Source of the DNA: Callaeas wilsoni
Taxonomy: Eukaryota > Chordata > Aves > Passeriformes > Callaeidae
Direction of reading: 5' to 3'
DNA: 64,000 bases
Assembly: GCA_013398955.1 (NCBI GenBank)
Contig: VWPU01012738.1
Location: forward strand, 21,226-85,225
Shown: in pieces, positions 46,896 through 60,877 of the stretch
Numbering within the stretch: position 1 is the stretch's first letter
Layout: each line of letters opens with the position of its first letter
Made by a program: the position numbers and the translations under genes
Notes under the pieces: generated by a model
Database searches by the model: none
Seen by the model: only the letters and a program-made list of their open reading frames with translations
What the model was told of the DNA's origin: nothing

Positions 46896-49800
46896 AAGTG
46901 TCACACCTGACAGCATCATCCAGCTGCTTCTGCAACGACAAAATAAACTTAAACTGCGCCTACATTTATTTCTCATCCTTATCCACCTGACAGCTAAAAC
47001 TCCTGTTCCAGGAAAGTCCATAAATAAATTTCCCCTGAGCACAAAGGAGCCCATTACTTTCCATGAGGTCACCCAGGTGTTGAATAATCATGTATTTAGT
47101 CCTGGCAGAAGGGATGTGAGAGCCTCCAGGACAAACGGGATCTCTGAGGGAACACTACACCCACACGAACAGGATATTTATCTGTACCTGATGCCTTCAG
47201 ATGCTCAGTCCCACATAAATAATCAGAGCTAGGGCAGTGTTGAGATGAGACCACTGCTTTTAACCAGCACAGAGCTGCTGTAGAAATACTCTCAGCAACA
47301 ATTTTCTTAATTTGTCCTCCTGGTCAATTCTCTGGGCAACAACTTTCTCAATTTTTCCTGCAATCGAGCAGATCAGTTTCCTTTATATTTTAATTTTTGA
47401 TAATGACGAGCGGATTCTTTTTTATTATTGAAGTCCCCAGACTAAGCCTGGCTTTCAGAGAAGTCTGATTCAGACGTCGTGTCTGAAGCTCCCAGCCCCA
47501 TCCGCTTGTGCCACCAGTGGAAATCTGAAAGGGAAAGTTCAGCTGCTGACGATCCAAATTAAAATGGTTCCCCCCATTTGAAAGGATGTGGAATTTTATC
47601 CTAGATTGAATTTGACACTGTATCACTAAAGTGAATATAATTCACTGTGATCTCCTTGCCATTTAGAACCAATGGCCCATTCATGTGTAAATGCACCGTT
47701 AAAGGAGAAAAAAAGCACAGCAGAGACAGACCATAATGTCATCTGTATCCAAGCAATCACTTCTATTGTGTTCCTGGGATAAAAGGAGAGGTAAATATTA
47801 AACAGAAAAAGGATGGCGGTTGTACAGGCATTCAGGAATGTCCATTTTTGTACCAAATCCAGTCACTCACTGTATTTCTGTTTAAGTCTATAGACCACAG
47901 GAATGGATTACAAAGGCAAATTCTGTTTAATATGGAGTCCCACCTACTCTGCAGCCAGAAATTAAACATCCCTGCAGGCAGTAATCCTAGATAATTTCCC
48001 ATAAAAAGATCCCAGAGCAGGAGCTCTTAGATGGGAGTGTGAACAACGCAGTGTAACAGCATCCTCAGCTGTGGATTCCAGGTGAGTTCTGAACACAAGG
48101 GCATGGAAAATGCTTGAAAGAAATTTCCTTATCTGTTTCTTAAGCCAGAAGCCAAGCCTAGAGTTAACTTAGTCCTGCAGCACTAAGGGAATAAGGAGCG
48201 ACTGATATAGAGAGTAATTTTAGAATAATAAAGTGTGGAAATGTGGAAGGCCCATCCTCAAATAAAATAATTATCATGAGACAGGGTACAAATAAGCAGG
48301 GCGGGGAAAGTGCCACCCAAGAGAGAAAGGCAGAAGCGTCCAAACTGCCATAATTTTAGTATAAAAGCCACTGGTTTGGTTACAGACCCAGATCCAAAGA
48401 TTTTTAGACACCACAGTTTCAACCCTGTCTCAGTGCTCCTGGGTGAGGAACCCTGGGGCTCTTCCTGCGGTGCAAAACCTTCCACAGTGCTGCCCTGGTT
48501 CGAAAAGCAAGATGTAAATAAAGAAACAAGCAAAGGAATCACTAAAATGGGCTGTAAATAACATTTCCCTTTCTCCAGCGGTCTTTAGGTGAGGGCCCAA
48601 GAGCTTTGTCCTGCAAACCCTTCCCAAACTGGGGAACTCGGGAAGGGGCTGGATGGGTTTTTCCACTGCGCTTTTTCCTGGGGAAAAAAACCAGCCTGAG
48701 CTCATCTAGTTTCTAATCACTCCTTCCCTGTCACCATTTCTAATCTAGATCTGATTTTATGGAAAACACTGCACTCGCTAAAGTGTCCAAATTGTGGGAA
48801 TTCACTGCTGGAGGGTTTTGTTCCTGTACAGCCCTGCCTGGCTCCGACTGCTGCTCACTTTGGTACAGTTGTAGATGATTACAAGAGTCATTAAGCAGCA
48901 TAAAATCATGCATGCTGGCTAATTAATGTGGAATTGATTCTCCTTTTAGTTTCATTTTTTATGCCTGTTGAACTCCACTGAAATCAATAAAGGCGAGCTC
49001 AGGAAAGACTGCAGTAAAATTGATGTAAGTGAAGGACGTCGGGTTGGAGTTTAATGAGTTATAAAATCCAAAGAAACAGAAAGAGAAAATCAAACTTCCA
49101 CCTCCATCCATGTACTTATTGTGATTGTATATGATCAGGAGCGTTTGGGAAATTTTCCTCTGCATTACAGCCCAAGTGATGCACTGGAGGTTCAGTAGAG
49201 GAGTAATGAAAGCTCTCAGAGTGATGTGAAAGGGGATGAAAACCCCAAAAAGTTCAAGCTGAGGATCTGGAAGATTCCATTCTTTACTCCCACCACAAAC
49301 CCACTCCAGATTTACAAAGAATCTTCCCAAACTTTCCTTCCATTTGCCAAGGTTTGGTATCTCCATCTCCTTTCATTACCCACCTTCAGGGTTCCACTCT
49401 GTCTCTGTCCTTACAGATCTCAACTCTAAATTGGGAAGTTCTAACCCAATCCAAAACAGAGAAAAAATTTAAAATTTAAAACTTCACCTGCAAACCCTGC
49501 TATTAAAACTTGAGCCAAAGAATACTTCTTTGGTTTCCTTCCTCCCTCACCCCACGCTGCCCCTCTCAGACCAGCGTTTCCCAAACTTTGTTTGAATACA
49601 CCGTTTTTAGCCGCCCCAGGAGTGTCACCGTGCTGTGACACATGAAGCGGGGCTGTCATGTCACATTATGGGATGTGACACCACACGAATTGATGGGCAA
49701 ACCTGATCTGACACCACAACTCAGAGACTCGCGTTTATCCAACCACGAGCTCGTGTCACACTCTCTGTGAGAGATACGCAAAAAAATTTGCTATTTATCT

Positions 49801-51435
49801 ATTTTTTTTAGCTGTAGATTCAGCCCTTGACCTTTCAGGGCTGGCTGGAAATGAGCAGTGCCAGATTCGCCTGCCTTGAATGTTTTGACAACAATTTTGC
49901 TGATGAGAGGAGCAAGTTGTTGCCGTGCTGGAAACCAACCTGCTCTTTACAAAAAAATGAAGAGTTTGCTTCAAAAATGGTTGTGTTTTACAGTCTTAAT
50001 GGTATTAGAGCTGGATAGAGCACGGCTTTCATTGCCATTCCTCCACAATCTTGGAAAACCAAATTATAAAAATGAAAGAATTCCAGAAATTGTTGATTCC
50101 TCACAGGAAGAAAAGAAAAATTTTTAAAAAGTCACATTTCTAAAAGCTGTGTTTAGGTTTTTGCCCTCTGAGGCATTTTCTCTGGATATATTCATGGCAG
50201 CTTTAGCTCAGATCCCATCAAAAGTTAGCTCCAGCAATTAGGCAGAAATAGAGGAATATTCCTGTCAGACACATTCCATGATAACCCCAGCAGCACACCC
50301 AGGCAGCCTCTCCTCAGGGCACATCTATTTTTTAAATGGAAACACACACAGAATGAGCTGAGTTTTCGTCAGCCTCCCAGCCCAGAGAAGGTGCAGGAAG
50401 GGTTTTTTATCCTGCCTTGCTCATCTATTACAGTTCCATAAAACACATTTTTCCTAAGGAGTCATCTGGAATTTATAACGGGCCAAAAATGGAGCCTGGG
50501 TAATTGGTCTAAAGAGATTTCTTATTTATTCTCCCCATTTTTATGTTTAATACGAATTATCCAATTCAAATCTCTCCAAATCACACGGGAGATGTTTAAA
50601 AATCAATTTTTCCTTCATCCCTGGTAATCAATGGCATTATTTTACCTTCAATGGCCATTTTGTCAGGGAGGTTTGAACCAGATTCCTGCTAATTCCTTCA
50701 GACAAACTACATGGATCCATCCCCCTGTAACATCTGCAGCACCAGGGAGCGCCTGAAACCACCCACCAAGGTGTGTGCACAGCTCATCATTCCCTGAATT
50801 CTGCTGTAGGACCTTATTCCCTGGGAAATATCCACTGTTCACATCACTGGAGAATTCCTCAGTGCAAGCAGCTGGATTTGCAACCAACAATAACATCCAC
50901 TCTTTCCACACATCCCTCCGATCGGATCAAGAGTTTTGCCAGAAAAAAGCCCAAAATTGCCTCATGCTTTAGGCTTTAGATGTATTCCATGTGGACAAAT
51001 GACCAGAATTAATTCTACTATATTTTTAAAAAATCAGGATCCAAGTCAGTGTTCAAAGGGAATTCTCTCAGAGGGTTTTCTTTTTTTTCCTCCCCAACAG
51101 CAGCTGCTGACTCACTCAGCTCTTAGTTGCTAAAATTTATGACAACAATAAAATGTTGAAGTCAACCTTCCTTGCAGGCTGCAGCTCAGGCTGGAGAGAG
51201 TGCAATCGAAATCCAGGGAAGTGACACAGGAGGAGGGATCCTGTGGTGATCCTACCCCTTAATCCCCAACCAAATCATGGCTCTGCTGCCTGCATTTACT
51301 TCTCTTTGCATGCTCGAGGTGATGTCAGTCTCAGGGAGCTGGATCCCGAGGGATTTGGGTTCATCTGCAGCTCTGGCACGTGCTGAGGGAAGAACAAACC
51401 CAGCACGAAGCAGGGAACCACTCAGGAAGGGCCCC
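46896..51435. other. 4.5 kb single-copy non-coding DNA
   Basis: No gene is recognised. A cluster of TGTCAC/GTGACA motifs with two short palindromes lies at about 49620-49760, listed in the findings. 'cagcgtttcccaaactttg' at 49572 resembles a hAT-type terminal repeat, but no partner end is found. The rest is AT-rich spacer. Confidence 0.55.
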
Positions 51436-51530
51436 TGGAATTACAGAAGATCCTGGGTTTGAAGGGATCCACATGAACCATCGAGTCCAGCTCTTCACCT
51501 CGCACAGGTCACTGAGGTGGGGGTTGGAAA
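51436..51530 (-). mobile_element. CR1 LINE 3'-terminal fragment, antisense
   Basis: The plus strand reads 'cctgggtttgaagggatcca', 'catgaaccatcgagtccagc' and 'tcttcacctcgcacaggtca'. This is close to the reverse complement of CR1 ends that read 'gttggaagggacccacaagg' and 'atcatcgagtccaactcctg'. It is a short, diverged copy of a subgroup not otherwise present in the window. Confidence 0.6.
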
Positions 51531-51879
51531 TTGAGATGAGGCTGCTCTTCACTGCAGCCACCAAACTCAGGAAAAGCACGTTTTCTACATTTTCCCTGGA
51601 AGATCCTATGGAATCTGAGTTTAGTTCAGGCATCTTCAGCAGAGTCCAGAGCCACTCACAACACTCGGGTGGTTCATCCACTCTCTTCACAGCCCTTCCT
51701 GTCTCTGGCCTCTTCATCTCTGATTAATTGGATTTACACTGATTGCATTCACTATTAGGCAAAGAGGTGTGAGCTGAAGAAATAGAAAAATAAATATAAT
51801 AAAAACCCCGCACTCAGCAGGTCGAGCACCATGCACCAGGCTCACCCCTGCCAGTAAATTAAAATTAAACAGCGGCCAT
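51531..51879. other. Short single-copy spacer
   Basis: No gene or repeat is seen between the two CR1 pieces. Frames extending into it on both strands have no recognised domain. Confidence 0.55.
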
Positions 51880-52120
51880 TTGGTGAGAGATTTAGACTAA
51901 ATATTAAGAAAAAATTCTTCCCTGTGAGGGAGTGGAGCCCTGGCACAGTGCGCCCAGAGAAGCTGTGGCTGCCCCTGGATCCCTGGAAGTGTCCAAGGCC
52001 AGGCTGGACAGGGCTTGGAGCAGCCTGGGACAGCGGGAGGTGTCCCTGTCCACAGCAGGGGTTGAGTTTGACGAGTTTTAAGGTTCCTCTCAATCCAAAC
52101 CATTTGGATTTCATGGAAAT
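51880..52120 (+). mobile_element. CR1 LINE 3'-end copy, sense
   Basis: The sense strand reads 'gatttagactaaatattaag', 'aaaaaattcttccctgtgag', 'cccagagaagctgtggctgc', 'ccctggatccctggaagtgt', 'gggcttggagcagcctggga' and 'ttttaaggttcctctcaatc', then 'caaaccatttgg'. The copy is 5'-truncated at the start of the conserved 'gtagattta' box. Confidence 0.95.
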
Positions 52121-52764
52121 GCTCCCCACTCCTGTCAGTGGGGCTTCACCAGGAGACCAGGAAGAGATGCACCATTCAAGGGCACCTTGAGCAGGGGACA
52201 AAGAGAGTTGGGATAATCTGCTGGAGGCCACTGGCCATTGAATCCTGGATGTTTCCCTGCCTTGTTTGACGGGTCAGACATCACCCAGTGACTCAGGCTC
52301 TGAGTCAGCCCCGCTCAGCTGCTGATGCGGCCCGCAAGAACCACCTTATGTAAGCTGGAAATTTCACTTCATTAAGCAGCCCACGCACCCTAATTGGTCA
52401 TGTTTTATTCTGTGCCTCAGCCCTCTCTTGGTCACCTGATGCTCTGCAAAGCATCTGAAAATCAAAGTTATTCTATCCTCCAGAAACAAACGTTGCAGGG
52501 CCATTTTTAATGCACATTTCTGGGGGAGTGGGACATCACTGAGATGTTTAATTAACTCCGAGTTACTTTCCAGACTGTTTAGTTGGCCTGGGAGGAATTT
52601 CCAGTGCTGTGGAGTTATCCAAAGGAGCAACAACAGGAAAAGTGGGATTTCTATTTAAGGAAGCCAATCCCCAGCGTGCAGGCAACTGCCTAAGCTGTTC
52701 TGGCCTTAACGAAGACACATTGATCATCTGCAGGAGCTCTTGTGAAACAGTTTTGTGTTCTCGT
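52121..52764. other. Single-copy spacer between two sense CR1 pieces
   Basis: No gene is seen. Short minus-strand frames at 52364-52633 and 52563-52847 have no recognisable domain. Confidence 0.55.
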
Positions 52765-52950
52765 TGTATTATATTGGGAAAATCTGCCTGGGGAAGTGGT
52801 GGAGTCACCATTCCTGGAGGGATGGAAAAGCCACGTAGATGCTGCACCTGGGGACAGGACTGGGTGGTGAAGGTGCCAGTGCCGGGTTAGGGGTGGGACT
52901 CAATCTAGGACAGCTTTTCCAACCCGAAATTCCACAGTTTTACAATTCCT
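52765..52950 (+). mobile_element. CR1 LINE 3'-end fragment, sense
   Basis: The sense strand reads 'tgcctggggaagtggtggag', 'tcaccattcctggagggatg', 'aagccacgtagatgctgcac', 'gggacaggactgggtggtga' and 'cagtgccgggttaggggtgg', then 'gactcaatctaggacagctt'. It matches the CR1 3' region of the 'gacgtgtagatgtggcgc' type. The tail is decayed ('ttttacaattcctg'). Confidence 0.85.
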
Positions 52951-55900
52951 GAGACTGCAGGACACACCACACCGTGAAACGCTTCTGGAGGAGTTTCTGC
53001 TCCCCAGTCCCAGCCCCGTGGCCTCCTGGGATTCTGGAAGCAGCTCCCAGCCCTCCAAGGCAGCTGCAGGAGCTCCCAGCATTAATCCAAATCCACAGTG
53101 CTGGCTCCTTCAGCCACCTCCAACTGTTGATACAAGTCTAACAGTCTTGTTTAGATATTTATAAGCCATTAATAAATCAATAAACACTAATTATATTTCC
53201 CTTCTTTTCCCTTCCATTCAAACTGCTCCTCTTGCTGGTCCTTATTGCCATGAATACTTCCAGCCCACGAGCACATTCCAAGGAACTACTCCATGAAGGA
53301 CGGCATTTAAATCATTTACAACTAACAAATGCTCTCAGCCATCCTAGCAGACAGCATCTGTTTATTTAAATGATCTGAGAGGACTCATTAATCCAGAACA
53401 CACAATAAAATTGTCAGTTTGGGTCAGGAAATGCTGTTTCCAGTCTTGAAAAGGCCCAAGGAATGTCGTATCTTGTGCTTTTGAGGGTTTTTCCCGAGAA
53501 GCTGCATCTCCCAGCTTTTCCCTGGCTTCTAGATGTGTATTTTTTCAACTTTGAAAATGCTCGTGGCTGTCTCGTGCCTTCAGAAGAAGTGTCACAGCAG
53601 CCACTTCTGTTTCCAGAGGATTTTTGCTCCAGCATTTGCTCAGAGCAGCTTCGTTTCCCGCTGCACTGGAGCCCTCAGGAGCACCAGGCTACCGCAATAA
53701 AATGGGGAAGAAAAAGATTTTCTTGACCCCAGGGAGATTCTCCACTGGCCAAGACGTTTAAAAGAGTCACAAACCTGTGCTGGCAGTGACAAAATCAGAT
53801 TTTGCCTCATGGAGGTATCAGGATGCTATCATTTATTTTGCCTTCCTGGCTGATGCAAATGTTTCAAGCTGATTTTGTTTTGCAAGAACAGTTCCCTCTT
53901 ATTTTGTAACTGAGCTCATTCTGACATTTCTTAACAGAGGAATGCAAGCAGGAAAAAATCCTTCTGTGCTGCTGCATTCTCAAAGTGCAGCAACTCTCAA
54001 ATACTGCGTTTCAGGTATTAAAAAATCATATTTTCTTTCAGAAAAACAGAAAGCCAGAACTTTTTAACCAATTGAAATGTGTACTCGCATAGCAGCTACG
54101 TTGGGATTTCATGGTTAGAATGAGAACAGAGAGATTTTTTTCCCTCAAGCTTCCAAAACTGATCTCCCTGCTTGACTTTTCTTATGCTGAGCACAGGTAC
54201 AGCTAAAATAATAAATTAAAGAGTTCAGCTCTGCTTTCAACATTCATTTCTCAGAGCGATGTTTTAATAAACCACAACTCCAAGCTGGAAATATTTTTGT
54301 CATTAAGCTTATTACAAGTGGCACTATTCTTTCTCTGCACCTGGTTTACTCAGAGGGAAAAGTTCAAGCAAATTCACACAGAAACCTGTTGATTTTGTCT
54401 CATTACAAACTTCGGCTTATTCCTAAAATGCCTTTTCCTGGAGTATGGCCAAAAAAACTCTGATTGGCAAGATGGGTAAAAACCGAAACGCTTCTTCAGC
54501 CCCAAACACATCATTTTCTGCTCATGGAGATCCCTTCTTTAATTACTTTAATGATGTTCTCGTGATCATTAACTGACAAATCCTGGAGCAGCATCTCCTT
54601 TATTGCCCCCAGTGTTCCAAACTCCCCCTTGCTAATTAGAAAAAACACCTGAGCCTGCTCCCAGCACGTCCTGCAGCTCCTGGGTCCTTGGTCTCCTGTC
54701 CCATAAACCCACCCGGTTTTTTATTATTAAATGATATCAACTCTCACAACAGTGACTGACATGGGAGACATTACAAACCAAGTGTTTTTAATGAGATAAA
54801 AACATTATCAAACATTAAAAACATTGCGCAGTCACTGCTAATGATCACTGGAATTATCCTTGCAATGGTTTTTCGTCGATGTTCACTTGAGTGAATCTCA
54901 TCAAAATAATAAGCAGGATTTAATAAATTACCATGATCTCACTCAGCTTTGTCTTTAGGATTATTTATTGCAGCACTAAAATATGATTTTTTTCAGCCTT
55001 TGATACCACGTCACATTTAAAATTCCTTTTTTTTTAATATATGCATATAAATGCACATTATCTTTTTTAACCCCTAAAATCCTCCTGTTATCCCAGAATA
55101 GAAGGAAGGTTTGCTGGTGGTTCAGAACCTCAGTTAAGAATTTCACACCTCCAGCTTTTCCAGGGCATCTGCTCCCACCCAGGTGCTCCTGTGGCCCTCT
55201 CGCTTTGCAGGTGAGAAACAGGGAAACATCCAGCCTCGAAACTTGGGAATTTGCCTCAAAACTGTGGATTGCAGATGTTGGCAGCTGTCCTGGCAGGTAT
55301 TCTGGAATTCTATAAACCAGAGCTACGTGGCTGCTCCTTTTGGGATGTCTGGAAAGCTTCTGATATCAGGAGATATGGGAAGAAGGGATTTAAGCTCTGT
55401 TTATCCAGGTTTTAGTTCATGTTTTCATTCCCACACAAGAAACCCACCCTGATTTCTCCTTAGATCACATGCAAAAAAAAAAAAAAGTTTGTAGAAGGAA
55501 AAATAACCTTCAAGAGAGGCAAATTTTCAGTTTCAATGTCTTGACACAAAACCAAACTTGAGCGAGGCTTATAAAAACTACAGTTACCCTAAAATCATCA
55601 AAAGACAGTGGAATTATTGTACAGAATACAAGATATTGTATTTCTGAAGCCAGGAGGTTCCGAATTTGGGGTTATAATTAGAATATCATAAGAAATAAGC
55701 ATTAATATTAGTACTGGCTACAGAAAAGCAGCAAACTCCTGAAAATATCACCTGTGCAAGCCCCAAGGTAGAACTTTGTGCCTCGATTTTGTCCGAATTC
55801 CTCCCAAATGAGCAAGAGCCGTTTATGGGGAGGTGACTCCGCAGTGAGACACAAAACCTTCCTCACCTCTCAGAGCCCCCCACTGCAGAGCCAGACAAGC

Positions 55901-57454
55901 CCCAGCTGAACTGGGAATTCCCAGCACGTTTAATTCACAGCAGAACCCAAAACCAGCATGGGATAGAAACCACAGCTTTTAGTCCTATCCATAATTTAGA
56001 ACAACCTTCAGGCGTCTGCAGCGGCTGAAATTAAAATCGGAAATTAAACCAGTCTCCCAAAGTGGTGGGGAGGATGCAAGAAATGCACTTAGAAATAAGC
56101 ACCCAAGTAGTTCCTGCTGCTTTTGGGGGGATTACTCAGCACATCTCCTTACCAGTCCCCTGGCAGGGTTTTTTGGGATATCACCTGAAGCATCCTGAGT
56201 TTAAGCTGCCTCAATCCCTCCAGCCCACTCCCAGCTCCCCCTTCTGGGGCATTCTCAGCCTGGCAAATTGTTTTTCTCCCATTGTAAAGCAACAAAAACC
56301 ACACCGGGGCTTTCCAGGTGCTGAAGGCCAGGTTAAAGTGTGCGTTCCCTCCTTTTCTGGGCCTTTTAAATTAGTCCAGAAATGAAATCTGCTGTCATTG
56401 TAGGATATAAATGAAGATATTCCCTTTCCGTCAGGCCCTGCCTCAGGTAACCCTCAAACTTTTAAGAAAAGTGCTGGTGCTCTCAAATCTCAGCCTGAGC
56501 TGAGAAAAACAGTTCCTTTTGCAAAGAAATAAAACCTGGAAAATGTTAAGCTTGGAGTCAGGAAAGGAAGGGGCACCTGCAGAGCCCGTGGGATACTGGG
56601 AATGCCCCAGCTTTGAGGTGGTGAATTTTTCATCCCACAAAAGTGACAAAAAACGGGAATTCAAGAAGTGGAAAGAATTCACAGCCAGTTCCTGTGGAAG
56701 GTCTATGATCCCTCCCTTCCTGCTGGAATAAACTGACATTTTAGTAGTGCTGCATTTATTTAAATGCCACCCTGGCACGTAAATATTTGATTCCATAATG
56801 ATTATTGGCAGTTATGATATAATAGCTCACGAGTTCGCTCCGTGAGTTTATTTATTGCATGAAAGGATTTGCCCAGAAGCAAATTTTGGTGGTGATGAGA
56901 GCTTGTATTGACTCAGAAAAATTAAATGGGAATTTTATTGTCATAAAATATCAGGATTGAGCTAATCACACCCCAGCTGTCAGTGACACAGAGAGAGATT
57001 TATCAAAATACTGCAAAATTACAAGGCCGTGGAGCAGGGTTGGGTTTGGGGGGTTTTTTCCCATATCATTTTGATATTAGATTAGACAAGAGTCTATCTC
57101 AACAGTGCAATATTTAACAGTTAACTGGGAAAATTCAGCTTTATGAACAGGAGAATATCAGTCATTAATCATTAATTATTAAACCTGAAGGGGCAACACC
57201 ATCAGGCCGACACTTTATACTGATAGAAGAGCCATGAAACCACGGTGTGTACAATAAGTGGCCCTAATTATTGAAGAAGTTGCTGGATGGGGTGGTTTAG
57301 CTGCTCAGGGAGAGCCACAGGAGTTAGATTTGAGCCTAGTTTAAAGAAAAACGGGGCTCTGAGAGCCAGGAGGGTGGCGAGGAGCTGGGAACACCTGGAA
57401 CGTGGGCCCGGGCCAGGAGGGCAGGGCAGGCCCCCACATCCCAAAGCCACAATC
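52951..57454. other. 4.5 kb single-copy AT-rich DNA
   Basis: No gene or named repeat is recognised. A run of 14 A lies at 55473-55486. AT-rich, non-repetitive blocks at about 54780-54960 and 55480-55740 could be conserved non-coding DNA. Small frames, such as 55183-55452, have no recognised domain. Confidence 0.6.
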
Positions 57455-57745
57455 CTGGGAGGGTTTGGGTTGGGAGGGACCTTAAATCCCATCCCATCCC
57501 CTGCCATGGCAGGGACACCTCCCACTGTCCCAGGCTGCTCCAAGCCCCAATGTCCAACCAGGCCTTGGACACTTCAGGGATCCAAGGGCAGCCACAGCTT
57601 CTCTGGGAATTCCATCCCAGCTCCTCACCACCCTCACAGGGATGAATTCCTTCCCAATATCCCACCCAAACCTCCTCTCTGTCACTTTTGAGCAATTCCC
57701 CCTTGTCCTAAGCCACAACATTCCCAACTTCCCTCACTGCCAACG
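57455..57745 (-). mobile_element. CR1 LINE 3'-end copy, antisense
   Basis: The plus strand reads 'gggttgggagggaccttaaa', 'ctgccatggcagggacacct', 'cccaggctgctccaagcccc', 'caggccttggacacttcagg', 'aattccttcccaatatccca' and 'caattcccccttgtcctaag'. This is the reverse complement of the CR1 3' untranslated region, 5'-truncated (right edge) after the 'aggacaaggggg' motif. Confidence 0.95.
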
Positions 57746-60700
57746 CTTCCCTGCCCTTGTGCCGCGTTGTTTACGACACACAACGTTCCTGGTGTGGGTA
57801 CCAGGAAAGGTCCTGCCCCACCTCCCTCTTCAATCCTCATCCAGGACCTTCCTTTCCCTCCCACACCTGCCAAAGTCAACACTCGTCCTCTGAAGGAGAA
57901 AAAATAAATTAAGAAAATTTTTTTTAAAAAAAACCACCCTAAGATAGGCAAAATTCTTTCATGCTCTGGAAGCAGAATTTAGAGACTTCCTTTATCTGGG
58001 GTTTTTTGTCCATCCCAAAGTCTCAATTTGTTCTTCCCTGATTGTTTTCTAACTTTTCCAATTATCTCAGGGGGGCATCAATTTGTTTTCAAAGTCAGGC
58101 ATTAATTTAAAACAACACTTTGAGCAATCCTGCTTGTTTCTTTCTGAAGGTCTTTTAAATGGCACAAGCATCTGCATAGCCCATCAATCTTCCCTCCTGG
58201 ATATCTGGAGAGCCATCTCTGTCCTTATAGGAAGGCTGCTCCAGGAGCATTTATTAATTCCAAAAGATTCAGATATCTCATTATGCCTTACCTGGAGAGC
58301 CTCTTTGCTGGCTGGGGACACATCAGGAAAGTTTTGCTGCAATTGTCTCCAATTCGACTTTTTTCTCCCTCAGAAAATACCCCAGAAAGCCTCAGATATA
58401 ATGGAAATAATTGTAAATAGTGCTGGGTAACAGTAATATCATTTTAGTTGGCCTGAGGTGTCTTGGGAGTCAATATTCCATAGAGTTGGGCTCTTGTGTC
58501 TCCTTTAGGGATAAGGGAAAATAATTTCTGTGTATTTGTAGCCTGTGAAATCCTACACTGCTCATTTTGGATATTAATTGGGATTATCCAGGCAATTCTC
58601 CCTACTGGCCTTAACTGTTTGTAACTGAGTTTGTTACTAAGCAAAGATTTCCTGGGATGAGTGGAAAAATGGAATCAACAGCTTTTAACCCTCTCCCAGG
58701 CACGGACTTGGCTGCTCTCCTCCCACTCCATTCTCTCTGCCCACAATGAATCCAATATTTCCACACCTTTTCTATCCTTATTACCAAAATTTGAGAATTG
58801 AGACTCAAAATCAGCAGAAAATGAGCATCTTGGACAACCCAAAGTTTTCCAAATGCTTCCAGGGAGACTCTTCTTTTTCCCCAAAAAGATCCATTGCATT
58901 CTTCTTTAATTAATCTTTTTAATCTTTTAAACATCCACAGCTTCCTAAAGAAAATCTTCACTGAATGCCTGGGATATTTTGGATCTGCCATGAATCTCTC
59001 CCAGAAATTACACACAACTCCTTAAAATTATTGTGGCTAAGGAATCTCAGAGCTTCCAGAGTCCACCCCAACCACACCATCTCCACAAGCCCTAAATGAA
59101 ACAGCTCGTTACTAACTCAATAATTAATTACAGTATTTTTTAAGACGCATCCCTTATAGCATTAAGGAAATGAAACAGAATGAGAAAGAGCAGAGGAGAA
59201 GAATTTCTACCATCCCCTTATTAAAGTTTCTACTGCAATAATCCAGGTGTTATTAAAATACAATAAAAATGTAAAAGGTCAAATGTGAGAAGGAAATACG
59301 GAAGGATTTTACTTTAAAAAACCAAAATATTGAGCAGCTGATGCAGGAGATGAGTCAGACCCCTGCATAAACTTAAATTGTGTATTGGAAGGGCAACACC
59401 CCCATTTTTTAGCTTAATTGAGCCTTGTGATTATTATTTAAATTTTGGGTCTTTGTGGCAAAAATAATGAAACATCCCATTTTCCATGGGAATCATGCAG
59501 AGTATTGCCAGTAACCAGTAAATCAAAGGGACATTTCCTGCTTGGTTTCCCACATTGGTTACTCTGGTTCAGGTCAATAACTGAGCTCCAAACTGAAAAT
59601 TAACGTGCAAAATCTGTTTACGATCGTATTTTAATTAAGGAAAGCACCTTCCAGATGATTAAATGTAGTCAATCACAATTTGTGATTCCGAGGAAATCCT
59701 CACTCATGAAAAATCAGTGAGCTTTGCATGTTTTTCTAAAAGGCTCCAGATTCCTTTTTAAGCGAGGTCCAGAATAAAACCCCAATTTTGTGACCTTACC
59801 ACAAAGGTCATTATCCTCAGAGCAGAATTCCTGTGTTAATGAGGCACAAGATTTGGGATATAGGGATTAATGTTGTGTTCCCCATGGGATAGGCCAGACT
59901 GTAGAACCACAACATTTTTTAAATAGCACATTTAAAAATAATTGAAGCCATAAAGTTGTTACTTAAATCAGCACTGAACTGCTACAGCAACACACCAGCA
60001 TCACTGTGAGAAATGCTGGTAAAATACACACATTTCCCAAGTTTATCATGGGATAGTCCAAAAGCGATGGGAAATTATCACAACTTACCCTCTTGGGTCA
60101 GGTCGAAAGCTGGTGTTTCTCTAAATGAAATAATCCCTTCACTTTTCACATCACTGCCACTTTTCAGCCCCAAAACACCAGCTGAGAGCTGGGGCTGGAA
60201 GCACAAAACCCTTGCTGCCTTTACATCAAACTCCACCTCACCTAAAAGGCCAATAATGAGGCATCCCTTTAACTTCTGGCTGCATTAAAGAAATTTAATT
60301 AGGCCACAACTGCAGGCAGCTGAGAACGCAGAGCCTTTCTTGCCTTGCATTAAATCCCAGTTTTGTTGCATTAATGGTGAACCACCACCGAGGGGTTGCA
60401 TTTATTGTCTGAATCATCCCAGGTGCATTAGCCCCAGAGCAATTTCAGCTAATCTGGGGGCAAATTCTGCTTCCCTTTACAGGGTGGTGACTGCAGGAGA
60501 GCAGCACAATTTCCCTGGATTTGTCTGGGAATCTTGCTCTGATCCCTGGGTTGTGAAGTGCCACCACTCAGGTGCTTCCACAGCAGCTGGGAAACACGGA
60601 GCAAATCAAAGGGGCTCAGACTTCCTCAGAGCTCTCCAAGTTGTTTTCCTGTTTCAAGGAAATATTCACAATTCTGATCATGAATTTAAACCGTCTCAGA

Positions 60701-60877
60701 AAAAATCATTAATTAAATATGCAGGGGGGAAAAGCATGATGAGGTTAATCAGAGAATTTGTCCTGATCATTTGGAAAGCTGCATTTTTTTTCCCTTTCCT
60801 TTTTTGCAACTGTTACGCTTCCAAAGAAAATTATTACAACTTCAAGGAAGAGAAATCTTTCCAATGGGAGATTATCA
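57746..60877. other. 3.1 kb single-copy AT-rich DNA
   Basis: No gene is seen. Eight T followed by eight A lie at 57918-57933. The block 59100-59300 has 'ataattaattacag' and other TAAT cores. The minus frame at 58611-59015 has no recognised domain. Confidence 0.6.

Noticed and set aside
46437..47072. 211-codon minus frame
   Set aside because: It crosses an antisense CR1 fragment, has no recognised domain, and is antisense to other frames of similar length.
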